In this document: positions 38,455 to 46,032 of the stretch, in pieces | Layout of the letters: every line of letters starts with the position of its first letter | Position numbering within the stretch: the stretch's first letter is position 1 | Position numbers and translations under genes: made by a program | The notes under the pieces: generated by a model | What the model was told of the DNA's origin: nothing | Database searches by the model: none | Seen by the model: the letters and a program-made list of their open reading frames with translations, nothing else | Source: Pseudoalteromonas sp. Z1A8 | Lineage (GTDB): Bacteria; Pseudomonadota; Gammaproteobacteria; Enterobacterales; Alteromonadaceae | DNA length: 64,000 nt | Direction: 5' to 3' | Assembly (NCBI RefSeq): GCF_011378855.1 | Contig: NZ_WTLB01000001.1 | Location: forward strand, 145,461-209,460

Positions 38455-39459
38455 TTATAAGTACTGACCTAATGCTTTTACTTGGTCTAACATGCGGTTT
38501 GAGAAACCCCATTCGTTGTCGTACCAAGCCATTACTTTAACTAAATTGCCATCGGCTTTAGTTTGCGTAGCATCAAAGATAGATGACGCAGGGTTATGGT
38601 TAAAGTCGATAGAAACAAGCGGAAGCTCATTATATTGTAAAATATCTTTCATTGAACCCGTTGACGCTTCTTTCATGATTGCATTGATTTCTTCTGCAGT
38701 CGTGTCGCGTTTGGTGATAAACGTAAAATCAACTAAAGATACGTTGATTGTTGGTACACGTACCGACATACCGTCTAATTTACCAGCAAGTTCTGGTAAT
38801 ACTAAACCAACAGCTGCCGCAGCACCTGTTTTAGTTGGGATCATAGATTGAGTTGCACTACGAGCACGGTATAGATCAGGGTGGTATACGTCAGATAAAT
38901 TTTGATCATTCGTATAAGAATGAATCGTTGTCATGCTACCTTTTTCAATACCTACTGTGTCGTTAATTGCTTTTGCAAGCGGTGCTAAACAGTTAGTAGT
39001 ACAAGAAGCATTAGAGATGATGTGGCTATCAGCGTTAATTACATCACTGTTTACACCATGAACCACTGTTGCATCCATATCTTTACCTGGAGCAGAAACG
39101 ATTACTTTTTTAGCGCCTGCAGTAATATGTTTAGCTGCATCTTCGCGTTTAGTGAAAAAACCAGTACATTCTAAAACGATATCTACGTTTAGTGCTTTCC
39201 ACGGTAAATTTGCAGGGTCACGCTCTTGCGTTAACGTAATTACGTCATCGTCAATTAACATAGTGTTATTTTCAAGTGTTACTTTTTTAGAAAATTGACC
39301 ATGAACTGAGTCATACTGCGTTAAATGTGCATTAACGTTAGCAGGTGCTAAATCGTTAATTGCTACAATTTTAATTTCGCTGTTTTGAGCTGACTCATAA
39401 AGTGCACGTAAAACATTTCTACCGATACGGCCGTAACCGTTAATTGCTACATTAATCAT
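38455..39459 (-). CDS. gap: Type I glyceraldehyde-3-phosphate dehydrogenase
   Basis: Converts glyceraldehyde 3-phosphate, here the product of the adjacent KDPG aldolase, to 1,3-bisphosphoglycerate with NAD+. It has 334 residues with the Rossmann start [19 protein letters not shown], catalytic Cys in [12 protein letters not shown] (about 152-155) and [14 protein letters not shown] at the end. It begins 9 bases after eda and is the last gene of edd-eda-gap. Its placement makes it an Entner-Doudoroff-dedicated GAPDH; other GAPDH genes probably exist elsewhere in the genome. Confidence 0.97.
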   Translation of the reverse strand: MINVAINGYGRIGRNVLRALYESAQNSEIKIVAINDLAPANVNAHLTQYDSVHGQFSKKVTLENNTMLIDDDVITLTQERDPANLPWKALNVDIVLECTGFFTKREDAAKHITAGAKKVIVSAPGKDMDATVVHGVNSDVINADSHIISNASCTTNCLAPLAKAINDTVGIEKGSMTTIHSYTNDQNLSDVYHPDLYRARSATQSMIPTKTGAAAAVGLVLPELAGKLDGMSVRVPTINVSLVDFTFITKRDTTAEEINAIMKEASTGSMKDILQYNELPLVSIDFNHNPASSIFDATQTKADGNLVKVMAWYDNEWGFSNRMLDQVKALGQYL

Positions 39460-39468
39460 TTTAGACTC

Positions 39469-40089
39469 CTATTTAAGTTCACTTGCTTGGCGAGCAAGCG
39501 CTTCAATTGCTTGCCAGTCTTTATTTTCAATTAGTTGTTTATCTAGCATCCACGTACCACCAACACATATAACGTTATTAAGCGCTAAATAATTAGGTGC
39601 GGTTGCTAAGCTAATGCCGCCAGTTGGGCAAAAAGTAATGTGTGGTAATGGGCCACCGATTGATTTGAGCATAGCCGTTCCACCTGCAGCTTCTGCTGGG
39701 AAGAATTTTAAATACTTAAAACCGTGCGACGCAAGTTGCATAACTTCACTTGCAGTTGCAGCGCCTGGTAAAAATGGTATATCTGATGTTTTAGCCAAAG
39801 CAATAAGCTCATCGCTCACACCTGGACTCACCATAAAATCTGCACCAGCGGCAACCGAAAGATCAAAACTTGCTTTATCTACTACCGTACCAGTACCTAT
39901 ATAGGCTTCAGGTACTTCTGCTTTCATTAGCTTTATAGCTTCTGCAGCAATAGGTGTACGTAGTGTTATTTCTAAGGCTTTTAAGCCACCGTTATATAAC
40001 GCTCTTGCAAGTGGTGCTGCATCTTCTAATTTTTCGATTACAACCACTGGCACTACAGGTGCCGATGCTAAGATTTTTTCAATACTCAT
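39469..40089 (-). CDS. eda: KDPG / KHG aldolase
   Basis: Cleaves 2-keto-3-deoxy-6-phosphogluconate to pyruvate and glyceraldehyde 3-phosphate. It has 206 residues, a class I (beta/alpha)8 aldolase: GGLKALEITLRTP (catalytic Glu), GTGTVVDKASF, FMVSPGVSDELI, LPGAATASEV and the Schiff-base lysine in KYLKFFPAEAAGG (about 128). Middle gene of the operon, 33 bases after edd and 9 before gap. Confidence 0.97.
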   Translation of the reverse strand: MSIEKILASAPVVPVVVIEKLEDAAPLARALYNGGLKALEITLRTPIAAEAIKLMKAEVPEAYIGTGTVVDKASFDLSVAAGADFMVSPGVSDELIALAKTSDIPFLPGAATASEVMQLASHGFKYLKFFPAEAAGGTAMLKSIGGPLPHITFCPTGGISLATAPNYLALNNVICVGGTWMLDKQLIENKDWQAIEALARQASELK

Positions 40090-40122
40090 TACTTGTTCCT
40101 CATTACCCAGTATGGCTAATAT

Positions 40123-41973
40123 TTATTCAAGTCCAAAAGCACTCGCGCCTAAATCGGCACTGCTTACGATGTTTCTAAATCCAGTAAATAATTCTCTGCC
40201 TGTACCAAATGTGGCACTTGGTTGGCTAAGTTCTGCTTCACGTTTTGCAAGTTCTTCGTCGCTAACGTGTACTTTTAATATTCCGTTTGGCGCATCAAGC
40301 GTCACTAAATCACCTTCTCGGATTTTAGCAATAATGCCGCCTTCTACAGCTTCAGGTGCTAAGTGAATAGCAGCTGGTACTTTACCTGATGCACCCGACA
40401 TACGGCCATCAGTAACAATGGCTACTTTAAAGCCTTCATCTTGAAGCGTTGCCATTACTGGCGTTAACTTATGTAGCTCTGGCATACCTTTCGCTTTAGG
40501 GCCTTGCTCTTTTAGCACGGCAATAAAGTCTTGGTTTAATTCGCCACGCGTGTATGCATCTTGCAGAGCACCTTGCGAGCTAAATACTTTTGCAGGAGCA
40601 GTAACAACCTGATGCTCAATAGCAACCGCTGACACTTTAATAACGGCTTTACCTAAGTTACCTGTTAGAAGTTGCAGACCACCTTGCTTACTAAAAGGGT
40701 TACTCACTGGGCGAAGTACTTCTTCATCGTGTGAGTTTGCTGGGCAATCTACCCATTTAACTTTAGTTGGGCCAGTTGAGTTACTCATAATAAGGCTATC
40801 GTCTTTATCCAAACGAGGCTCTGTCATGTAAGGTGCTAAACCATCACCTAGCATTGTTTTAACGTCTGTGTGTAAATAACCGGCGCTTGCTAGTTCACGC
40901 ATTAAGAAACCCATACCGCCCGCTGCTTGGAAGTGGTTTACATCAGCTGAACCATTAGGGTAAATACGTGTAAGCAGTGGTACAACTTCTGATAAATCAG
41001 ACATGTCTTTCCACGTAACCTGAATGCCCGCCGCTTTTGCTATCGCAACAATATGAATTGCATGGTTAGTAGAACCACCTGTAGAAAGCAGGCCTACTAA
41101 GCCGTTTATGATCGTTTTTTCGCTGATCACATCAGCTAAACATGGGCTTTCTTTATCATCGGTAAGCTGCTTAAGCATAGTTTCTACAGCATTACCTGTA
41201 AGACCATCGCGAAGCTCAGTGTAAGGATTAATAAACGAGCTACCAGGAAGGTGTAAGCCCATTATTTCCATTAACATTTGATTTGAGTTTGCAGTACCGT
41301 AGAACGTACAAGTACCTGCGCTGTGATAAGACGCGCTTTCAGCTTCTAATAAGTCTTCACGGCTTACTAAACCTTGTGCAAATTTTTGACGAATACGTGC
41401 TTTTTCTTTATTAGGAATACCTGACTGCATTGGGCCTGCTGGTAAAAAGAACACAGGTAAATGACCAAACGACAATGCACCAATTAATAAACCCGGGACT
41501 ATTTTGTCACAAACACCTAAACAAAAAACGCCATCAAACACATCGTGCGAAAGAGAAATTGCCGTAGACATAGCAATTACATCACGAGAAAAAAGCGAAA
41601 GTTCCATGCCGTCACGCCCTTGCGTAACACCATCACACATTGCAGGAACGCCACCAGCAACTTGTGCTGTAGCATCGAATTTGGTAGCAATGTCTTTAAT
41701 TAAATCTGGGTAATCTTTGTATGGCACATGAGCCGAAAGCATATCGTTATATGAGTTGATAATAGCAAGATTTGGCTGCTCATCAGCCTTTAAGCGCGCT
41801 TTGTCATCACTGCTACAAGCAGCCATAACATGGGCTATATTTCCGCAACCTAAACCGGCACGAACTCTTGTTTGTTTTTTTGCGTGCGAAATACGTTCTA
41901 AATAATCTTGACGGGTATTTTTACTGCGTTCGATAACGCGCTGGGTAACTTCTTGAATACGAGGATGTAACAT
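40123..41973 (-). CDS. edd: 6-phosphogluconate dehydratase
   Basis: First committed enzyme of the Entner-Doudoroff pathway: 6-phosphogluconate to KDPG. It has 616 residues of the IlvD/Edd family. The iron-sulfur cysteines are in [26 protein letters not shown] and [30 protein letters not shown] and [18 protein letters not shown] are further family motifs. zwf and pgl are not in the window. Two perfect LacI-type palindromes lie 134-180 bases upstream and very probably control the operon. Confidence 0.97.
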   Translation of the reverse strand: MLHPRIQEVTQRVIERSKNTRQDYLERISHAKKQTRVRAGLGCGNIAHVMAACSSDDKARLKADEQPNLAIINSYNDMLSAHVPYKDYPDLIKDIATKFDATAQVAGGVPAMCDGVTQGRDGMELSLFSRDVIAMSTAISLSHDVFDGVFCLGVCDKIVPGLLIGALSFGHLPVFFLPAGPMQSGIPNKEKARIRQKFAQGLVSREDLLEAESASYHSAGTCTFYGTANSNQMLMEIMGLHLPGSSFINPYTELRDGLTGNAVETMLKQLTDDKESPCLADVISEKTIINGLVGLLSTGGSTNHAIHIVAIAKAAGIQVTWKDMSDLSEVVPLLTRIYPNGSADVNHFQAAGGMGFLMRELASAGYLHTDVKTMLGDGLAPYMTEPRLDKDDSLIMSNSTGPTKVKWVDCPANSHDEEVLRPVSNPFSKQGGLQLLTGNLGKAVIKVSAVAIEHQVVTAPAKVFSSQGALQDAYTRGELNQDFIAVLKEQGPKAKGMPELHKLTPVMATLQDEGFKVAIVTDGRMSGASGKVPAAIHLAPEAVEGGIIAKIREGDLVTLDAPNGILKVHVSDEELAKREAELSQPSATFGTGRELFTGFRNIVSSADLGASAFGLE

Positions 41974-42106
41974 AATTTAACTCATCTCTATTAGTTAGAG
42001 GATAAAGGCTCAGTAGCAACTACAGACTCCACGTAAATAACTGTACTGAGCATCTTTGATTTACCCGTTCAAAGGTACGCTACCAGGGAGCCTCTCACAA
42101 CAACCC

Positions 42107-42120
42107 TGACACCGGTGTCA
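42107..42120. promoter_or_regulatory. LacI-family operator, proximal to edd
   Basis: Perfect 14-bp palindrome TGACACCGGTGTCA with the central CG step usual for LacI-family sites. It is one of two sites upstream of edd; centre-to-centre distance to the next is 33 bases, about three helical turns. Confidence 0.85.
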
Positions 42121-42139
42121 CTGTATTAACGCATAGCAA

Positions 42140-42153
42140 TGACACCGGTGTCA
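42140..42153. promoter_or_regulatory. LacI-family operator, distal to edd
   Basis: Second perfect TGACACCGGTGTCA. Same face of the helix as the first, which would permit cooperative binding. Confidence 0.85.
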
Positions 42154-42255
42154 ACCCCAGGTAACAAAAATAGTTTAATATTTTAACATGACCGAATAAT
42201 GACCTATTTGATTTTTAGGCACAAAGTATATTTTAGCAAGTTTAGAGCAAAAAAA

Positions 42256-42286
42256 AGCCCGAATAAGCGTCACTCATATTCGGGCT
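42256..42286 (-). terminator. Terminator of glk-lacI
   Basis: AGCCCGAATA / TATTCGGGCT with an 11-base loop; on the minus strand it is followed by a run of eight T. It separates glk-regulator from edd-eda-gap. Confidence 0.9.
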
Positions 42287-42309
42287 ACTGTGAAAGTGTT
42301 TTTAACTCA

Positions 42310-43323
42310 CTATTTTATCGCAGAGGTAGACTCACGTGTAATTAAGCGCGATTCAAGCGTTACCTGGTATGGTTGTTCTTGAGGCTGAGCTATATGAGAT
42401 ATAAGCTGTGTTACGGCTTGTTTTGTCATTTCCTCAACGGGCTGTGCAATAGTCGTTAAACCAGGCCAAATATGACGCGCAATAGGTGCGTTATCAAAGC
42501 CCGCAATAGAAATATCATCAGGTACTTTAAGTTGGCGCTGGGTAGCTAATTTTAATACCGCTGCCGCCATGTAATCGTTTGATGCAAATACAGCTGTTGG
42601 CCTAGGTGATAAGTCTAAAATACTGCGCGCGCTGTCGACACCTGAGTGATAACTAAAGTTACCCTCCTCTACTAAGCGCTCATCAAATTCTATTCCATGG
42701 CTTGCAAGTGAACGCCTGTAGCCTTTAAAACGCTGTTGCGTCGCACTATGATCTGGATGACCTTTAATAAACGCTATAGATTTATGCCCAAGACTAATTA
42801 AATGCTCCGTAATTTCAAATGCGCCTTGCTCATCGTTGCTACGCACAGAAATTGAGTCATCTTGAAGTAAAGCCGATGCAACTCTTGCGTAAGGAATTTT
42901 TTTAGATTTTAAAAAAGAAACGAGTTCAGCAAAATCACCAAAAGGAGGTGTTAATACAATGCCATCTAATCGAGAAGTCTGTAGTAATTGCTCAATATTA
43001 TTAATAAGGGCTTCACCACGAAACTCACAAGGGTGTATCAATAAGTTATAGTTATTTTCTTTACATGCTTCTAAAGCGCCCGTTTGCACCCGAGTGATGT
43101 AACTTTTACTGGGATTATCGTAAAGACAACCAATAATAAAGCTACGATTTTGTGCAAGGCCACGCGCAATAGGATTAGGTGTGTAATCAAGTTCTTTAAA
43201 TACCGCGAGTACCTTTTCTCGGGTAGCGGCACTTACATTTGGCTCATTATTTAAAACACGCGAAACGGTTTTTTTAGAAACCCCAGCATGGCTTGCTACA
43301 CTATTTATGGTTACTTTTTTCAT
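42310..43323 (-). CDS. LacI-family regulator, probable glucose/Entner-Doudoroff repressor
   Basis: A 337-residue LacI/GalR-family repressor. The N-terminal HTH and hinge (TINSVASHAGVSKKTVSRVLNNEPNVSAATREKV) have recognition residues Lys-Lys (SKKTVSRV). The sugar-binding domain (about 60-335) includes RLDGIVLTPP, PTAVFASNDYMAAAVL and ISIAGFDNAPIARHIWPGLTTIAQP. It lies 38 bases after glk, in the same unit, and next to edd. TGACACCGGTGTCA sites stand before both glk and edd, so this protein is the most likely binder (inference). The inducer is probably a hexose or an Entner-Doudoroff intermediate. Confidence 0.9.
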   Translation of the reverse strand: MKKVTINSVASHAGVSKKTVSRVLNNEPNVSAATREKVLAVFKELDYTPNPIARGLAQNRSFIIGCLYDNPSKSYITRVQTGALEACKENNYNLLIHPCEFRGEALINNIEQLLQTSRLDGIVLTPPFGDFAELVSFLKSKKIPYARVASALLQDDSISVRSNDEQGAFEITEHLISLGHKSIAFIKGHPDHSATQQRFKGYRRSLASHGIEFDERLVEEGNFSYHSGVDSARSILDLSPRPTAVFASNDYMAAAVLKLATQRQLKVPDDISIAGFDNAPIARHIWPGLTTIAQPVEEMTKQAVTQLISHIAQPQEQPYQVTLESRLITRESTSAIK

Positions 43324-43361
43324 CTATCCATTATCCAAATACAACCAATAAGGCCTAAGCC

Positions 43362-44354
43362 CTATTTGCTATTGTGTAAACACGCAGCAGCGCCAATAAG
43401 CGGTATATTGTCTTGTGTTACAAGTGTTACAGGGATTTGCCCTGCGTACTGCGACATAATACCTTTTTGCGAAAATCGTTCAACAAAACGACTCTCTAGA
43501 AGTCTTGCTTGCATACGAGGCAGTATTCCACCGCCGATAAATAATCCGCCTAAAGCACCGTAAACAACGGCTAAATCGCCGGCAACACTGCCAATCCAAT
43601 CACAAAATTGGTTAAGCGTTGCATCACAAACAGTACATTCACCGCTATTTGCTAGACTACTTATTTGTGCCGCGTCTAAATTCTTAGCTGTTACACCCTT
43701 AACTGCAGCCATGGCCTTGTACAAATGCGCAATACCAGGGCCTGAAAATACTGTTTCGATAGAAACATGCGGATGATCTTTACGTAACTCATTTAATAAT
43801 AAAGTATCGAGCTCATTAACAGGTGCAAGCGATATATGCCCTCCTTCTGAACTTAAAACAGCGGTAGATTGCGACGTTCTAACTAAACACGCTGCACCAA
43901 AACCAGTACCTGGACCTATAACACCAATGTTTGCATTGTCATCAGCTTGACCCGATTTAACAATGACATTTTGTTTAGGATCTAAATACGGGGCGGCGTA
44001 TGCAAAGGCAGCAAAATCGTTTATGACTTCTAGTTGTTGTAAATCAAAATGAGTTTTAAATTCACTGACACTAAAATGCCAACCTAAGTTAGTTAAATGC
44101 ACTTGTCCGGCTTTGATTGGACCTGCAACGGCTAAACATGCGCGTTTAGGTGTAATATGCGGGACTGTTTGTAAATATTGCTCAAGCGCACTTTGAAGTG
44201 AGCCAAAATTAGCACTAGGAAAAATATTAATGTGCTCTATTACAAATTGGTTGGTGTGTTCATTAAAAGCAGTGATTAAAGCAAAGCGGGCATTAGTGCC
44301 GCCAACATCAGCAACTAAGATGGGATCAAATTGTGCAGAAGCGTTTGGGCTCAT
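43362..44354 (-). CDS. glk: Glucokinase
   Basis: Phosphorylates cytoplasmic glucose to glucose-6-phosphate with ATP, which fits glucose freed by the maltodextrin enzymes in this region. It has 330 residues of the bacterial Glk group: LVADVGGTNARFALI (phosphate 1), NDFAAFAY (catalytic Asp), GPGTGFGAACL, SSEGGHISLAP and GGLFIGGGILPR. GAGA precedes the ATG at 44354. First gene of glk-lacI. A LacI-type operator lies 174 bases upstream. Confidence 0.96.
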   Translation of the reverse strand: MSPNASAQFDPILVADVGGTNARFALITAFNEHTNQFVIEHINIFPSANFGSLQSALEQYLQTVPHITPKRACLAVAGPIKAGQVHLTNLGWHFSVSEFKTHFDLQQLEVINDFAAFAYAAPYLDPKQNVIVKSGQADDNANIGVIGPGTGFGAACLVRTSQSTAVLSSEGGHISLAPVNELDTLLLNELRKDHPHVSIETVFSGPGIAHLYKAMAAVKGVTAKNLDAAQISSLANSGECTVCDATLNQFCDWIGSVAGDLAVVYGALGGLFIGGGILPRMQARLLESRFVERFSQKGIMSQYAGQIPVTLVTQDNIPLIGAAACLHNSK

Positions 44355-44395
44355 AGTATTATCTCTTTTGTTAAGCGACTCATGCTTATTATTTT

Positions 44396-44413
44396 ACAAT
44401 GGTGTACCATTGT
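44396..44413. promoter_or_regulatory. Palindrome in the glk leader
   Basis: ACAATGGT / ACCATTGT, 8-bp perfect arms around GT, 42 bases before the glk start. Unlike the other operator types in the window; possible site of another regulator or a short leader hairpin. Confidence 0.4.
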
Positions 44414-44527
44414 TATTTATACTTTGAGCTATCACCTCAAAGTAGCTATCACAGTAAAAAAATGCTGCCTATAAAGATATAGACAGCGAATACGTTTTGA
44501 CAACAAAATGATAAAACATTGATATTA

Positions 44528-44541
44528 TGACACCGGTGTCA
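44528..44541. promoter_or_regulatory. LacI-family operator between glk and the second LacI gene
   Basis: Third perfect TGACACCGGTGTCA, 174 bases before glk and 105 before the divergent LacI-family gene at 44646. It could control both directions. Confidence 0.85.
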
Positions 44542-44645
44542 GCCGTTTATCAATTAAAATATACGTTAATTCACAAAAAGCTTGAAATTATTCATTAATA
44601 AACGAAAATGACACAATTATTTATCAAATTAATTAAGTTGTAACA

Positions 44646-45662
44646 ATGAAAGGTAAAGCCACCTCATTTGATATTGCCCACTATGCAGGGGTATCTCAAT
44701 CAACTGTATCTCGCGCTTTACGTAACAGCCATCTTGTTAATGAAGAAACACGTAAGCGTGTTTTTGATATAGCTAAAAAACTTAATTATAAAGTTGATAA
44801 AAATGCCAGTAACTTACGCACTCAGCAAAGTAGTACGCTTGCATTACTTTTATTTGAAGACCCCACTTCTGACGAATCACAAATTAACCCTTTCTTTTTA
44901 GCCATGCTTGGCAGCATTACCCGTGCTTGCGCTAAAGAAGGTTACGATTTATTAGTTTCATTTCAATCGGCCAGTGCTGATTGGCAAGCAGACTACGAAG
45001 ATAGCCACAGAGCTGATGGTATTATTTTACTCGGTTATGGCGATTACATTGATTACCAACCAAAATTTAGCACCTTACTTGAACAAAATACGAAGTTTGT
45101 TTGTTGGGGTGCAACCGTTGATAACCGTCCCGATTTAACTGTTTGTTGTGACAACTACGGTGGCGGTAAGCTTGCCGCTGAGCACTTTATTGCTCACAGC
45201 AGAACTGATTGCGCTTTTATTGGTGATGCATCTGATCACAGCCCCGAATTTTTTAGTCGCTTTCAGGGGTTTAAAGACGAGCTATTGGCTAACAATGTTA
45301 ATATAAACGAACGTAAAATGGCTAATGCTATATCCACCGAAGAATCTGGGTATCACGCCACTCGCTCGCTTATCGCTAATAATATTAAATTTAACGCCTT
45401 ATTTGCCGCAAGCGACTTAATTGCTATTGGGGCTATACGTGCACTTAAAGAAGCAAATATTAACGTGCCTAAAGATGTAGCCGTAGTCGGCTTTGATAAC
45501 ATAGCCATTGCTAGTTATGTAAACCCACCGCTGACGACGATAGAGCAAAACACCACTGTTGCAGGGCAAATGCTCGTAGAGAACTTATTAAAACTGATAC
45601 GTGGTGAAGAAGTACAAAGCACTCTATTACCTCCTATTTTGATTCCTAGAAAGTCGAGCTGA
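44646..45662 (+). CDS. LacI-family regulator, possible maltodextrin repressor
   Basis: A 338-residue LacI/GalR-family protein. The HTH is TSFDIAHYAGVSQSTVSRALRNSHLVNEETRKRV with recognition residues Gln-Ser (SQSTVSRA), different from the neighbouring regulator. The ligand domain has RADGIILLGYG, FNALFAASDLIAIGAIRAL and VAVVGFDNIAIASYVNPPLTTIEQN. It stands between glk and the maltodextrin genes, so it is the better candidate for the TGCATACGTATKCA sites at 55321, 61705 and 62120 (inference). The ribosome binding site before the ATG is weak. Confidence 0.9.
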   Translation: MKGKATSFDIAHYAGVSQSTVSRALRNSHLVNEETRKRVFDIAKKLNYKVDKNASNLRTQQSSTLALLLFEDPTSDESQINPFFLAMLGSITRACAKEGYDLLVSFQSASADWQADYEDSHRADGIILLGYGDYIDYQPKFSTLLEQNTKFVCWGATVDNRPDLTVCCDNYGGGKLAAEHFIAHSRTDCAFIGDASDHSPEFFSRFQGFKDELLANNVNINERKMANAISTEESGYHATRSLIANNIKFNALFAASDLIAIGAIRALKEANINVPKDVAVVGFDNIAIASYVNPPLTTIEQNTTVAGQMLVENLLKLIRGEEVQSTLLPPILIPRKSS

Positions 45663-45810
45663 GCCTGCCTGATAAAATAAAGCAAAATTAATAAACCATT
45701 CTAATTGGCAGTTACAACTACTTAAATTTTATTCTCTATACTTTTATCTATTCATTTCACTTTTCGTTCTGATGTATTCCTATCTCACAAAATTCAAAAT
45801 TTAAATATAA

Positions 45811-45834
45811 AAAAAGCCTCTAATGAGGCTTTTT
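45811..45834. terminator. Bidirectional terminator
   Basis: AAAAAGCCTC / GAGGCTTTTT with a TAAT loop between the convergent LacI-family and TonB receptor genes. Confidence 0.88.
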
Positions 45835-45860
45835 GCTAAATACTTTTTTAACTCAGACTA

Positions 45861-46023
45861 ATACCAATCCGCAATAATACTTAATCATTTTTCGGGGGCT
45901 AAACATGTCGCTATCTGTGTTAAAAAATTCTTATTTAGAACAACTAAATAGCAAATTTTTTGCCTAGCTATCAACACGTTTTTCCATCCTAAAAACAAAT
46001 CACTTAATTAAGCGAATTGGTAT
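45861..46023. mobile_element. MITE-like element with terminal inverted repeats
   Basis: Left end ATACCAATCCGC and right end GCGAATTGGTAT are inverted copies with one mismatch in 12; TTAAT/ATTAA continues the pairing after a gap. TAA flanks the inner TACCAAT..ATTGGTA on both sides, a possible target duplication. At 163 bases it is too short for a transposase. An internal 20-codon frame (45905-45967) has no credible start signal. Similar non-autonomous elements are common in Pseudoalteromonas genomes from my recollection; only one copy lies in this window. Confidence 0.5.
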
Positions 46024-46032
46024 AACAAGTTA

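Larger units (their letters stand above)
41974..42309. other. Intergenic region between edd and the LacI-family gene
   Basis: Both flanking genes are on the minus strand. It contains, from the edd side, the edd leader, two TGACACCGGTGTCA sites (42107 and 42140), an AT-rich stretch, and the terminator of the regulator gene at 42256-42286. Confidence 0.7.
45663..46032. other. Intergenic region with terminator and MITE-like element
   Basis: Convergent gap of 370 bases. It holds an AT-rich tail, a bidirectional terminator (45811-45834) and a 163-base element with inverted ends (45861-46023) reaching almost to the stop codon of the TonB receptor gene. Confidence 0.6.

Noticed and set aside
41974..42309. 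HexR operator before edd
   Set aside because: No TGTAAT..ATTACA-type palindrome is visible; the dyads present are of LacI type.
45905..45967. Twenty-codon frame inside the MITE-like element
   Set aside because: No ribosome binding site and no similarity I recognise; probably a by-product of the element's sequence.
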